DNA of 64,000 nt from CAZSXU01 sp964610505 (GTDB lineage Bacteria > Arandabacterota > Arandabacteria > JAGLYR01). The stretch is from assembly GCA_964610505.1 (NCBI GenBank), contig CAZSXU010000007.1, forward strand, positions 67,787-131,786, written 5' to 3'. The notes beneath the pieces were generated by a model. That model had not been told where the DNA came from. It was given only the letters and a program-made list of their open reading frames with translations, and ran no database searches. A program made the translations under genes and the position numbers. Of this stretch, positions 54,790 to 64,000 are shown piece by piece (the first letter of the stretch is position 1; each line of letters starts with the position of its first letter).

Positions 54790-56889
54790 ATGGCGAAGAC
54801 CCGGAATCCGCAGATTCCGCAGGAGAACCGGAGCCCGGAAACCGGCATGCCCGGCAGGGGGTCGTCGGCCTGGCGGTGGTTTCTTCTGTTGTGGGTGCTG
54901 GCGGCCGCGCTGCGTGTGGTCTACGTTGTGGACATCATGGACGCGCCCGACATCTCAAGTCCGATTCTGGATTCGAACTGGCACCGAACACAAGCGATGC
55001 GCATCGTCGGGGGAGAATGGTTGCCGGAGGCGCCTCTCTGGCGGGCGCCCGCCTACCCGTATTTCCTGGCCCCCCTGTTTTTCCTCTCCAAAGGCGATCC
55101 GACCCTGGCTCGCCTCGTTCAGGCCGTGCTGGCGGGCGCCGTCTGCGGTCTGATCTACCTTGTGGGCCGACGGGTGTTCGGGCACACCGTGGGGGTCGTG
55201 GCGGGATTTCTGGCCGCCGGATACCAGATGTTCATCTACTTCAGCTCGGAGCTACTGGCGGTCACGTTGGAAGTGTTCGTCAACGTGCTGCTTCTCCTGA
55301 TGGTTCTCAGGGCCGAGGAGCGGCCCACGTGGCGGTCGTGGTTCGTCGCCGGGTGCTTCCTGGGGTTGTCGGCCGTCGTACGACCGAACGTGCTGGTTTT
55401 CGCCGTGTTCCTCTTCCTCGCCGTCAAGGGCCTGCGGTCGTTGCGAACGAACTGGGGGCGCGCCCTGTCGTTGGTTGCCGGCACTCTCGTTCTCATCCTT
55501 CCCGTGACGGCCGTCAATCTGGTGAAGGGAAAGGACACGGTTCTCATCGCCTACCAGGGAGGCGTGAATTTCTACATCGGGAACAGTCCTTTCGCCGACG
55601 GCAAGACCGTGCTCGTTCCCGGTATGTTTGAACAGGAATACTCGCACTCGCTGGGGGAGTACCGCTGCCAGGTTCAGATGGTGTCGGAGGTGATGGCGGA
55701 GAGGGAATGCGGGCGTGAAATGAAACCCTCCGAGCGGGACCGCTTCTGGTACGGCAAGGCGTTTCGCACGATCCTCGACGACCCCGGGCAATTCGGAAGC
55801 CTGCTGTTTCGAAAACTCTACTACTTCTGGAACGCCTACGAGGTGAGCAACAATCGTGACATCGAACGATTCGTCCGGGATCACAGCCCCTGGCTTCGCG
55901 GGCCGCTGCCGTGGTTCGGCCTCGTGGCTCCGTTGGGGATCATCGGGATGGCCGCAAGCTGGAGGCGCGGGCGCCGCGAGCGACTGCTGTGGCTGTTCTT
56001 CCTGGCCCAGATGGTGTCGGTGATCTTGTTTTTCGTCTGCGCGCGCTACCGGCTCTCGGCGGTGAGCGTCTTGATCATCTTTGCCGCCTATGGGGCGACC
56101 TGGCTCGTTGGAGGCGCCCGGAAGAGGAATTGGAACCGGCTCGGGGTCGGCCTTCCGTTGCTCGCGCTTCTCCTCTGGTTCGTTCACACCGACTACTTCG
56201 ACGTGCGCAAGGTGACCGATGAATCGATCCATCACTTCAACCAGGCCATGGCCTTGGGTCGAGAGGGCCGGTTCGAAGAGGCGGCCGCTCTCATCCAGAT
56301 CGTGGGTCAGATGAACCCGAGGGACCCCATGGTGCACTGCGCCCTGGGGTCGACGTTGCTGCAGGCCGGGCGGTACGATGAGGCGCGAGCGGCCTATGAT
56401 CGGGCGCTGGCCGTTCGGCCGTCGCTGGGGGCGATCATCCACAGCGACCTGGGAACCTACCTGGCGTCCCAAGGCAGGAACGAGGAGGCGGAGGCCGAGT
56501 TTCGGGCCGCCCTTCGGTCGGATCCGGGGTTCATCCACGCCCGGTTGAATCTGGCGGGACTCCTGTCCAACTCCGGCCGGCCGGAGGAGGCGCTTCCGGA
56601 ATTCGAGGAGGTGCTGCGTCGGGCGCCGGCCGGCGAGGCCGGCCGAGTGCTGACGGAGATTGCCGTGACACTGAACCGGCTGGGGCGACGGCAGGAAGCG
56701 ATCGAAACGGTCAGGACCTGCATTGCCAGGGACCGCACCAACGCTCGCGCGCACGCGCTGCTGGCGGGCTATCTCGAGGCGGAGGGTGACCTCGAGGGCG
56801 CACGGAAGGAGTGGGAGCTCGCGCGGGAATGGGCGCAGAGCGACCGGCAGAGACTCGAAGCCGAGGAACACCTGGACGCGCTCCGTTGA
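54790..56889 (+). CDS. GT-C glycosyltransferase with C-terminal TPRs (TMTC-like layout), copy 2
   Basis: 699 aa, same plan as the gene before it: SPILDSNWHRTQAMRIVGGEWLPEAPLWRAPAYPYFLAPLFFL, LSAVVRPNVLVFAVFLFLAVKG, IAYQGGVNFYIGNSPFADGKTVLVPG and RKLYYFWNAYEVSNNRDIERF in the GT-C part. About five TPRs follow (HFNQAMALGREGRFEEAAALIQIVGQMNPRD through LAGYLEAEGDLEGARKEWELAREWAQSDRQRLEAEEHLDALR). The conserved shared blocks show tandem duplication and divergence. A 160-bp gap separates the copies. Confidence 0.85.
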   Translation: MAKTRNPQIPQENRSPETGMPGRGSSAWRWFLLLWVLAAALRVVYVVDIMDAPDISSPILDSNWHRTQAMRIVGGEWLPEAPLWRAPAYPYFLAPLFFLSKGDPTLARLVQAVLAGAVCGLIYLVGRRVFGHTVGVVAGFLAAGYQMFIYFSSELLAVTLEVFVNVLLLLMVLRAEERPTWRSWFVAGCFLGLSAVVRPNVLVFAVFLFLAVKGLRSLRTNWGRALSLVAGTLVLILPVTAVNLVKGKDTVLIAYQGGVNFYIGNSPFADGKTVLVPGMFEQEYSHSLGEYRCQVQMVSEVMAERECGREMKPSERDRFWYGKAFRTILDDPGQFGSLLFRKLYYFWNAYEVSNNRDIERFVRDHSPWLRGPLPWFGLVAPLGIIGMAASWRRGRRERLLWLFFLAQMVSVILFFVCARYRLSAVSVLIIFAAYGATWLVGGARKRNWNRLGVGLPLLALLLWFVHTDYFDVRKVTDESIHHFNQAMALGREGRFEEAAALIQIVGQMNPRDPMVHCALGSTLLQAGRYDEARAAYDRALAVRPSLGAIIHSDLGTYLASQGRNEEAEAEFRAALRSDPGFIHARLNLAGLLSNSGRPEEALPEFEEVLRRAPAGEAGRVLTEIAVTLNRLGRRQEAIETVRTCIARDRTNARAHALLAGYLEAEGDLEGARKEWELAREWAQSDRQRLEAEEHLDALR

Positions 56890-57083
56890 GCGTCGGGCCA
56901 CGTCGCGGCACCCGGACGCCCGGTTGTGTGCTTCGGTCCTCCCCGCCCGAGATTCCTTCTTGATGTTCGCGGAGTGCTTACGTACGCTGGGGTCCCGCCG
57001 AAGGAAATCCTTACGGACATCGAGATCCGGATATCCCCGGATGAATCCACCGCGAGCGGTTCCGGGGACGTGGGGAGGGTGGA

Positions 57084-58019
57084 GTGGCTTCACGGCGCGT
57101 GGTCGTTGCAGGAGCGACGGGGTTCATCGGCAGGGCGTTGTGCGAGCGTCTGCAGGAGGACGGGTTCGATGTCGTGGCCCTTGCCTGGAATGAAGAGGAG
57201 GACGTGGAGCTGCCGGGCGACAACGTCGAGGTGGTCGAGTGGGGCGGAAAAACGGCGTCGAAGTGGGGGCGTCACGCGGACGGAGCCTACGCCATCGTCA
57301 ATCTCGCCGGGGAAAACATCTCGACGGAGAGATGGACCCCCGAGAAGAAGCGCCGGATCCTTCGAAGCCGGGTCGACGCGGCCAGAGCCGTGGTCCAAGC
57401 GGTGAAGCAGGCCGAGAAGAAACCCGAGGTCGTGCTCCAGGGTTCCGCCATCAGTTTCTACGGGCGCCACCAGGACGAAATCATCGACGAATCGTGGGGT
57501 CGCGGCACCGGCTTTTTCCCGGAGGTGGTCCAGAAGATGGAGGCCGCCGCGGGTGGAGTCGAGGCATTCGGCGTGAGGTTCGTCGCGCTTCGGTCGGGCG
57601 TGGTTCTGGGCCCGGACGGGGGGCTTCTGCCGGGTCTCCTGCGATCTTTCCGCACATTCTTCGGAGGACCCACGGGCGGCGGGCGACAGTGGGTTTCGTG
57701 GATTCACATCTCCGATGAAATCGAAGCGATACGGTTCCTGATGGATCGAGAGAAGCTCGACGGAGCGTTCAACCTGACGGCGCCCCGGCCGCTTCCGCAG
57801 AAGGATCTCTGTCGTGCTGTCGGGAAGGTGATCGGGCGGCCCTCGTGGCTGTCGACCCCCGCCTGGTGGCTGCGTCTTCGGTACGGCGAGATGGCTACGG
57901 CCGTGATGCTGACGGGCGCCCGGGTGGTTCCCGCGCGCCTCGAAGGCGCGGGATTCCGGTTTCGATTTTCCGAAATCCGGTCCGCGCTGGAAGAGGTGAA
58001 AGCGCAGATCCCCGACTAG
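57084..58019 (+). CDS. TIGR01777 family epimerase, copy 1
   Basis: 311 aa from GTG (GGGGAGGGTGGA upstream). Extended short-chain dehydrogenase fold: VVVAGATGFIGRALCERLQEDGFDVVALAW, AIVNLAGENISTERWTPEKKRRILRSRVDAARAVV, and the C-terminal DUF1731 block LCRAVGKVIGRPSWLSTPAWWLRLRYGEMATAVMLTGARVVPARLEGAGFRFRF. The family acts as NAD(P)-dependent epimerase-like proteins of unproven function. Another copy follows 10 bp later. Confidence 0.92.
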   Translation: MASRRVVVAGATGFIGRALCERLQEDGFDVVALAWNEEEDVELPGDNVEVVEWGGKTASKWGRHADGAYAIVNLAGENISTERWTPEKKRRILRSRVDAARAVVQAVKQAEKKPEVVLQGSAISFYGRHQDEIIDESWGRGTGFFPEVVQKMEAAAGGVEAFGVRFVALRSGVVLGPDGGLLPGLLRSFRTFFGGPTGGGRQWVSWIHISDEIEAIRFLMDREKLDGAFNLTAPRPLPQKDLCRAVGKVIGRPSWLSTPAWWLRLRYGEMATAVMLTGARVVPARLEGAGFRFRFSEIRSALEEVKAQIPD

Positions 58020-58029
58020 GAGGATTCGA

Positions 58030-58944
58030 GTGCGAGTGGTCGTGGCCGGGGGAACGGGGTTCATCGGCAGGGCTTTGTGCAGGCGCCTGGCCGAGGAGGG
58101 AATGGAGCCGGTTGCTCTGACGCGCAACGCCGAAAAGGGAAAACAGGTCTTGGGGGACCGCGTCACCGTGGCCGAGTGGGACGCCCGAACTCCGGAAGGT
58201 TGCGTAGAGTGGCTCGAGAACGCCGACGCCGTCGTCAATCTCGTCGGCGAGAACATCGGCCGGGGCCGGTGGGACGAGGAGCACCGCAGGAGAATCCTGG
58301 GGAGCCGGGTGGGCGCCGTCCGGGCGATTTCGGGCGCGATGGCACGGGCCCGAAACACCCCCGGGGTCTTTGTTCAGGGATCGGCCGTCGGATACTATGG
58401 TGTCCGGGGGGATGAACGCCTGGACGAGACGTCGGCTCCGGGTTCCGGATTCCTGGCCGGTGTGGTGCGGAGCGTCGAGGAGGCCGCCGGGGAAATCGGG
58501 ACGCTCGGAGTCCGGTTGGTGTTCGCTCGAACGGGTGTTGTTCTCGGGCGCGGCGCCGGAATGCTGCCCCGCCTCGTCCGGCCTTTCCGATTCTTCGTGG
58601 GCGGACCTCCCGGGGACGGGAAGCAGTGGATCCCCTGGGTTCACCTGGAGGACGAGGTGGGCGCGCTTCGATTCCTGTTGGAGAGGGACGATCTGGAAGG
58701 ACCGTTCAACCTGACCGCTCCCGAGCCGGTTCGCATGAGGGATTTCTGCCGCGCGCTCGGGAGAGCCGTCCGACGGCCGTCCTGGCTCTCGACACCTGCC
58801 TTTGCCCTTCGTCTTCTCTTCGGCCGCGATATGGCGGACGAAGTTCTCCTCGGCGGCGCTCGCGTTCTACCCAAGCGGTTGTCGGACGCCGGATACGAGT
58901 ATCGCTCTCCACGGATCGAGGCGGCTCTTCAGAGTCTCCTGTGA
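58030..58944 (+). CDS. TIGR01777 family epimerase, copy 2
   Basis: 304 aa from GTG, ribosome site AGGAGG overlapping the stop of copy 1, so the genes are coupled. Same signatures: VVVAGGTGFIGRALCRRLAEEGMEPVALTRN, AVVNLVGENIGRGRWDEEHRRRILGSRVGAVRAISGAM, WIPWVHLEDEVGALRFLLERDDLEGPFNLTAPEPVRMRDFCRALGRAVRRPSWLSTPAFALRLLFGRDMADEVLLGGARVLPKRL. The pair arose by tandem duplication but is well diverged. Confidence 0.92.
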   Translation: MRVVVAGGTGFIGRALCRRLAEEGMEPVALTRNAEKGKQVLGDRVTVAEWDARTPEGCVEWLENADAVVNLVGENIGRGRWDEEHRRRILGSRVGAVRAISGAMARARNTPGVFVQGSAVGYYGVRGDERLDETSAPGSGFLAGVVRSVEEAAGEIGTLGVRLVFARTGVVLGRGAGMLPRLVRPFRFFVGGPPGDGKQWIPWVHLEDEVGALRFLLERDDLEGPFNLTAPEPVRMRDFCRALGRAVRRPSWLSTPAFALRLLFGRDMADEVLLGGARVLPKRLSDAGYEYRSPRIEAALQSLL

Positions 58945-59361
58945 AACTCCCTCTACTATCCCGGCCGCAGGTTGCCGAGGAGCTACGTCCCGGGCAAGCA
59001 CTGTCCTCCCCGCCCATGCCGCGAGACGTCTTTGCTTCTTGCATTGAACGGTGCGCGCCTTCCCCGTGGAATGCCTCCGCTTCCGTGAAATCGTCATTGC
59101 CAAAGAGTCCCGGCTGACCGGATGGAGGTGTAGAATCCGAGTGTCTTCCTCGACGTCGTGGGGAGACGGCAAGTGATGTAAAGAGAGGAAGTTCCCCACT
59201 TCGCCCGTTTGACATATTGCACGTCCAACTGTTTCCTTGACAACCCGTTGGGTGTATAGTACCATTGTTTGCGAGTCTTTGAAGGAAGTGCGCGTGCAGT
59301 TCGATTGGTCTGAGAGGTCTGCATATGGGGTACGTTTGTCTTCTGAAGGAAGGAGATCGTA
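58945..59361. other. intergenic region before the giant repeat protein
   Basis: 417 bp. A 58-residue frame overlapping the epimerase stop (GTG at 58942) has no ribosome site and no family, so it is not called. A promoter pair is at 59237-59265 and AAGGAGA precedes the ATG at 59362. Nothing else recognised. Confidence 0.6.
59237..59265 (+). promoter_or_regulatory. sigma-70-like promoter for the giant repeat protein
   Basis: TTGACA (59237-59242) and TACCAT (59260-59265) with a 17-bp spacer, about 97 bp before the ATG. A TATAGT at 59255 is too close to serve. Confidence 0.55.
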
Positions 59362-62300
59362 ATGAGAACGCGTAACGCTCTCTCGATTCTGATCGTCACC
59401 GGGGTTTCGATGCTGCCAGTATTCGGAGCCTACGGTCAGAGTCCTGCAGATGTTGATTTGATGCCGCTGTCGACTCCTCATTTCACGTTTGTCAGCAACA
59501 CGGGGGGCCAGTACAACCTGGTGGTCACCGCCGCCGATATTGACGGCGTGGCTCTGGTGCCGGGAGACGAGGTCGGGGTGTTTGACGGAGACCTCTGTGT
59601 GGGAGCCGTTGTCTGGCCGTCCACGTTGCCCGCGAGTCTGATCGCCTGGGAAGATGACCCGGATACTCCGGAAGTGGACGGGTATGTCTGCACCAACCCG
59701 ATGTCGTTTCGAATCTGGGACAACAGCGCAGGTTTCTATGTGAATGCCCAGGCCGCGTATACGACGGGCGACGGCCTCTTCTGCACCGGGTCGACCGCCT
59801 GGTTAACACTCTCCGGCGTCGGCGAGAACGTTCAGGTGACGGGTCCCAACAGCGGTGAGGCGTTGTCGGTGGGCCAGAGCTACCCGATTACCTGGACGTC
59901 GCAGAGCATCGACAATGTCCGCATCTGGTACGGGACCCCGGACGCGAAGGCCTGGACTCTGATTGTAGACTCGACCCCGGCCGCAGCGGGCTTCTACATG
60001 TGGACGGTTCCGAATACGCCGGGCCAGTGGCATATTCGGATCTGCGACGCGTCGGACGAAGATCCCTGTGATCAGACCGACCAGGTGTTCGCCATCTTCC
60101 AGCTGATCGACATCACCTCGCCCGACGGCGGGGAACAATGGATGGTGGGCACACACCACGACATCACGTGGGTTCATGCCGGTGTGGAGAGCATCGGAAT
60201 CGTCTACGGCGAGGCCGGGAACTGGACGCAGATCGTACCGATCATACCGGCCCCCGGTGGAAGCTATGACTGGGAAATCCCGAACGATCCCGGAACCTGG
60301 AGCGTCGGTATCTATGACGCGGCCGACGGGAACCCGTTCTCCATCAGTAGTACTTTCGACATCTATGTGCCCTCGGTGACGGTGACGTCTCCCAACGGCG
60401 GGGAAACATGGTTGGTCGGGTCGGAGCAGTTGATCACGTGGGATTCTCAAGTAGATCCCACGGTGATCACGAGTGTTTCGATCGAATATGCGAGTGATGC
60501 GGAGAAGCAGACGTGGCAGGAGATCGCCGCATCGACGGAGAACGACGGGGAGTATCTCTGGACGGTTCCGAACGATAATTCTACGGATTGTGCCGTTCGT
60601 ATCTGTGCTCTGGACAGTCCCTTGGAGGCCTGCGACACGAGCGACGGTTCCTTCGAGATCTACCAGACCGTGACGGTGACGGCGCCCAATGGGGGAGAAA
60701 CCTGGGGCGTCGGGACCCTGCAGGACATCGAGTGGACGTCCGAGGGGATCGATCTGGTGAGGATCGAGTACGGGTTTGAAGATGACAAGGGCTGGACGGT
60801 GATCGAAGAGTCGATTGCGGCTTCGGCGACGCCGTACTCGTGGGAAGTGCCCGACACGCCGGGCGATTTCCGGGTTCGCGTGTGTGATGTCGAAGACACG
60901 AATCCGTGCGACACGAGTAACGGGACGTTCACGATCGAGGAGACGATCGAGGTCACCGTGCCCGCGATCGCCGAGGAATGGGTAGTCGGGTCCACGCACG
61001 ATATCGAGTGGACCTCGGGCGGCATCGATTCGGTGCACCTGATGTACGGGTTCCAGGACCCGAGGGGCTGGACGACGATCGAGGTGTCTCTCCCCGCATC
61101 GGCCACGCCTTACTCCTGGTTGGTTCCGGACGACCCCGGGGTCTACTACATTCGCGCGTGCGACGCGGAGGATCAGACCCCCTGCGACAACAGTGACGTG
61201 AGGATCACGATCGTCGAGACGCTGGAGCTGACGGCTCCGACGGGCGGTGAGGAATGGATGGTGGGGACCGACCACGACATCACGTGGACGTCGGGCGGTA
61301 TCCAGAACGTCGACATCTACTACGGAGCGTACGATGGGAAGGCGGCGGCGGTCGTCGAAAACCTGATCGTCGAAGACCTCGATGCTTCGCTGGGTACGTA
61401 CGCCTGGACGATTCCGAATGATCCGGGGTTCTGGCAGGTTCGCATCCTGGACTCCCAAGACGGGGTGCCGCTGGACACCAGCGACTACCTGGAACTCTAT
61501 TCGCCGTCGGTGACGGTATTGTCTCCGAACGGCGGGGAACGATGGTTGGTGGGATCGGGGCAGTCGATCACGTGGGATTCCCGAGTGGATCCGTCGGTGA
61601 TCACGAATGTCTCGATCGAGTACGCGAGTGATGCGGACAAACAGACGTGGCAGGAGATCGTTGCGTCGACGCCGAACGACGGGACGCATCCCTGGACGGT
61701 TCCGAACGACAATTCTATGGATTGCATCGTTCGCATCTGTGCCCTCGACAGTCCCGTGGAGGCCTGCGACACGAGCGACGATCTCTTTGAAATCTACCAG
61801 ACCGTGGACGTGACGTCCCCGGCCGGTGGGGAGACCTGGGTGGTGGGGACGATGGAGGACATCGAGTGGACGTCCGAGGGGATCGACCTCGTGAGCATCG
61901 AGTACGGGTTTGACGACGGGAAGGGGTGGACGGTGATCGAGGCGTCCATTGCGGCTTCGGCGACGCCGTACTCGTGGGAGGTTCCGGACCATACGGGGAA
62001 TTTCTACATTCGAGTGTGTGATGCGGAGGATCAGGATCCGTGTGATTCGAGCAGGGGGATGATCAGCATCGAGGAGACGCTGACGCTCACGGCTCCGACG
62101 GGTGGCGAGGAGTGGATGGTGGGGAGCGACCACGACATCACATGGACGTCGGACGGCATTGCGAATGTCGATATCTACTACGGGGCGTACGACATCAAAG
62201 CCGGGGCGCCGGTCCCGGTGCCCGTGGAAGAATACCTGATCGTCGAGGATTTCGACGCCTCGCTGGGAACCCACCCGTGGACGATTCCGAACAACCCCGG

Positions 62301-64000
62301 ATTCTGGCAGGTTCGCATCCTGGACTCCGAAGACGGGGTGCCGCTGGACACGGGCGGGTTCTTCGAGATCTTCGCGCCCACCGTCACGGTTCTGGATCCG
62401 AACGGTGGAGAGGTGTGGATCGTCGGGAGCGTGCAGGATATCGATTGGAGCTGGCGCGGCGACTTCACCGACGTGAGCATCGAGTACACGACGGCCGGGA
62501 CGGGACGGGCGGTTTGGGTAGAGGTGATCGCCAGTACGCCGAACGACGGGACGTATGAATGGACGATTCCGGACACGCCGTCGCAGGACTGTTACGTGAA
62601 GGTCTGCGGGCTCGGCACTGCGGTCGAGGCGTGTGACGAGAGCGACGAACCGTTCGAGATTCAGGCCCAGGAGTACGTGGAGGTGGTTGCGCCCAACGGA
62701 GGCGAGGAGTGGGCCGTCGGTTCCCAGCAGCTCATCACGTGGAACACCGTCGAGGTCGAGATGCTGAGAATCCAGTACGGCGATGAGTCAAGGGGCTGGA
62801 CGGTGGTCACGGACATGGTCGCGTCGGAAGCCGGATCGTACCTCTGGACGATTCCGAATGATCCGGGCGACTGGTTGGTCCGAATCTGTGATTGGGACGG
62901 CGAACCGTGTGACGTGAGCGACGATACCTTCGAGATCTACGTTCCGTACTTCGAGGTGACGCGTCCCAACGGCGGTGAGATCTTCATCGTTGGTACGGAC
63001 GAGATGATCACGTGGGAATCGCGCGGAGACTTCGATTGGGTCTCCATCGAGTATTCCTATAGCGAGGGTGGGGAGAAGTTCCCCATCTGGAACGAGGTCG
63101 ATTACTGGACGGAGAACGACGGCGAATTCCTGTGGACGGTTCCCGATACACCTTCGGAGATCTGTCTCGTGCGGGTCGGAGAGGGATTGGTCAAGGGCGC
63201 CACGAAGGACGGTTGGATCAACGACGTGAGTGATGAGTACTTTGAGATCCAGGAGCCCGAGTCCCTGGCCGTGGTTCTGCCCGCAGGCGGGGAGGAATTC
63301 ACGGTAGGATCCGTGGAGGAGATCACGTGGACGGCGGTCGAGGTCGAGAGCATCGGGATCGTCTACGGCATACCGGCGGCGAAGGTGTGGTACACGATCG
63401 AGGCCTCCTGGCCGGCGGCCGGCGGGTCGTACATGTGGACGATTCCGAATGATCCGGGATTCTGGCAGGTGGGAATCTACGATGTGGAGGATGGGGCGCC
63501 CGCGGCCTTCAGCAATGAGTTCGAGATCTATGGTGAATTTATCATGGTGACGCAGCCCAACGGCGGCGAGGACTGGACCGTGGGTGATGCGAAGACGATC
63601 ACCTGGACGTCTCGCGGAGAGTTCACGGACGTCATGATCGAGTACACGACCAACGCCAGCACGAAGTCGGATTGGACCCTGATTACGCTTATGACGCCGG
63701 ACGACGGGGTCTACGAGTGGACCATACCGGACACGCCGTCGGCGGACTGCAAGGTGAGGGTCTGCGAATCGATGAGGGGCCGTGGAGTGGAGCCCCAGAT
63801 CTGTGACGAGAGCGACGACGTCTTCACGATTCGTTCGGCGGAGTACCTGGAGGTGGTCTTGCCTGCGGGCGGCGAGCATTGGTTGGTGGGGACGCAGCAG
63901 ACCATCGACTGGGTGGCGGTGGAGGTGGAGAACATCGGTATTGTCTACGGGCAGTCGGGGAATTGGAAGACGATCGAGACGTCGGTGCCAGCGGGGAAAG
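59362..64000 (+). CDS. giant secreted Kre9/KNH-like repeat protein (partial, runs off window)
   Basis: The open frame from the ATG at 59362 (AGGAGA upstream) has no stop through the window end, about 1,546 codons. A signal peptide (MRTRNALSILIVTGVSMLPVFGAYG) is followed by an N-terminal beta domain (about 30-155). Then about 15 repeats of roughly 90-100 residues begin near 59833, 60115, 60373, 60664, 60952, 61228, 61507, 61804, 62086, 62386, 62680, 62950, 63265, 63547 and 63850. Each starts with a PNGGE-W-VG consensus, continues with ITW(T/D)S, IEYG, WT(V/I)PN and ends with VRICD. This is the Kre9/KNH-type (Ser-Thr-rich GPI-anchored family) bacterial module. Conserved Cys pairs could form disulfides. 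Function unknown; adhesion or surface-layer role likely. Confidence 0.9.
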   Translation, partial: MRTRNALSILIVTGVSMLPVFGAYGQSPADVDLMPLSTPHFTFVSNTGGQYNLVVTAADIDGVALVPGDEVGVFDGDLCVGAVVWPSTLPASLIAWEDDPDTPEVDGYVCTNPMSFRIWDNSAGFYVNAQAAYTTGDGLFCTGSTAWLTLSGVGENVQVTGPNSGEALSVGQSYPITWTSQSIDNVRIWYGTPDAKAWTLIVDSTPAAAGFYMWTVPNTPGQWHIRICDASDEDPCDQTDQVFAIFQLIDITSPDGGEQWMVGTHHDITWVHAGVESIGIVYGEAGNWTQIVPIIPAPGGSYDWEIPNDPGTWSVGIYDAADGNPFSISSTFDIYVPSVTVTSPNGGETWLVGSEQLITWDSQVDPTVITSVSIEYASDAEKQTWQEIAASTENDGEYLWTVPNDNSTDCAVRICALDSPLEACDTSDGSFEIYQTVTVTAPNGGETWGVGTLQDIEWTSEGIDLVRIEYGFEDDKGWTVIEESIAASATPYSWEVPDTPGDFRVRVCDVEDTNPCDTSNGTFTIEETIEVTVPAIAEEWVVGSTHDIEWTSGGIDSVHLMYGFQDPRGWTTIEVSLPASATPYSWLVPDDPGVYYIRACDAEDQTPCDNSDVRITIVETLELTAPTGGEEWMVGTDHDITWTSGGIQNVDIYYGAYDGKAAAVVENLIVEDLDASLGTYAWTIPNDPGFWQVRILDSQDGVPLDTSDYLELYSPSVTVLSPNGGERWLVGSGQSITWDSRVDPSVITNVSIEYASDADKQTWQEIVASTPNDGTHPWTVPNDNSMDCIVRICALDSPVEACDTSDDLFEIYQTVDVTSPAGGETWVVGTMEDIEWTSEGIDLVSIEYGFDDGKGWTVIEASIAASATPYSWEVPDHTGNFYIRVCDAEDQDPCDSSRGMISIEETLTLTAPTGGEEWMVGSDHDITWTSDGIANVDIYYGAYDIKAGAPVPVPVEEYLIVEDFDASLGTHPWTIPNNPGFWQVRILDSEDGVPLDTGGFFEIFAPTVTVLDPNGGEVWIVGSVQDIDWSWRGDFTDVSIEYTTAGTGRAVWVEVIASTPNDGTYEWTIPDTPSQDCYVKVCGLGTAVEACDESDEPFEIQAQEYVEVVAPNGGEEWAVGSQQLITWNTVEVEMLRIQYGDESRGWTVVTDMVASEAGSYLWTIPNDPGDWLVRICDWDGEPCDVSDDTFEIYVPYFEVTRPNGGEIFIVGTDEMITWESRGDFDWVSIEYSYSEGGEKFPIWNEVDYWTENDGEFLWTVPDTPSEICLVRVGEGLVKGATKDGWINDVSDEYFEIQEPESLAVVLPAGGEEFTVGSVEEITWTAVEVESIGIVYGIPAAKVWYTIEASWPAAGGSYMWTIPNDPGFWQVGIYDVEDGAPAAFSNEFEIYGEFIMVTQPNGGEDWTVGDAKTITWTSRGEFTDVMIEYTTNASTKSDWTLITLMTPDDGVYEWTIPDTPSADCKVRVCESMRGRGVEPQICDESDDVFTIRSAEYLEVVLPAGGEHWLVGTQQTIDWVAVEVENIGIVYGQSGNWKTIETSVPAGK

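Noticed and set aside
58942..59117. 58-aa frame overlapping the epimerase stop
   Set aside because: No ribosome site, no family, Pro/Ser/Ala-rich composition; not supported.
59803..62274. 823-aa minus-strand frame
   Set aside because: Exactly antisense to the Kre9/KNH repeat protein; the repeat periodicity of that gene keeps this frame open. No ribosome site, and composition (Arg/His/Pro-rich) is typical of a shadow.

Overview
The window reads as chromosomal DNA of a GC-rich, diderm (Gram-negative type) bacterium. Evidence for two membranes: a TolC/adaptor/RND efflux operon, two DUF5916 outer-membrane-barrel proteins, a barrel-linked SppA, and many signal peptides and lipoprotein signals. 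The many secreted HEAT, TPR, beta-helix and Kre9/KNH-type repeat proteins, DUF5916 proteins and a tricorn protease fit the FCB superphylum (for example Eisenbacteria or Krumholzibacteriota-like lineages). This placement is inference, because no rRNA gene is present. There is no prophage, insertion sequence, CRISPR array or replication origin.

Layout. 1-10.6 kb (minus strand): a DUF5916 protein cut by the window edge, a GT39-type glycosyltransferase, a second DUF5916 protein, then an ECF sigma factor, a membrane anti-sigma-like protein and two exported HEAT-repeat proteins in one run, and a 2TM protein coupled to a methyltransferase. 10.7-17.2 kb (plus): TetR regulator with a palindromic operator, TolC, adaptor, RND pump. 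17.2-22.9 kb (plus): CPBP protease, gltX, glnS and a TSUP permease, with inverted-repeat elements between them. 23-27.4 kb (minus): barrel-SppA fusion and a B12-binding radical SAM enzyme. 27.8-28.7 kb (plus): DUF2975/Xre pair. 28.8-39.1 kb (minus): a cluster of exported folding and proteolysis proteins (P-domain protein, DUF4404, two FKBPs flanking a LIM-DA1 metallopeptidase, tricorn protease), then thioesterase, YaiI-like protein, alcohol dehydrogenase and a coiled-coil protein.

39.3-49 kb (plus): aldehyde dehydrogenase; a likely operon of TPR protein, zinc metalloprotease, MenA-like prenyltransferase, GT2, methyltransferase and a small membrane protein; a TPR lipoprotein; and mnmA behind a 41-bp tandem repeat. 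49.2-49.8 kb: tRNA-Ser(UGA), tRNA-Ser(GCU), tRNA-Arg(ACG). 49.8-58.9 kb (plus): secreted beta-helix protein, phosphodiesterase-like lipoprotein, two paralogous GT-C proteins with C-terminal TPRs (an architecture like eukaryotic TMTC O-mannosyltransferases), and two tandem TIGR01777 epimerases. From 59.4 kb to the end: a giant secreted protein built from about 15 Kre9/KNH-like repeats.

The most unusual items are the exported LIM-DA1 metallopeptidase inside an envelope folding and proteolysis neighbourhood, the tandem GT-C+TPR enzymes beside a giant repeat surface protein, the barrel-SppA fusion, an RND pump lacking the classical proton-relay residues, and repeat or hairpin structures abutting mnmA and both serine tRNAs. 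Motifs, reading frames, inverted repeats and start sites were read directly. Family names rest on motif recognition without a database search.
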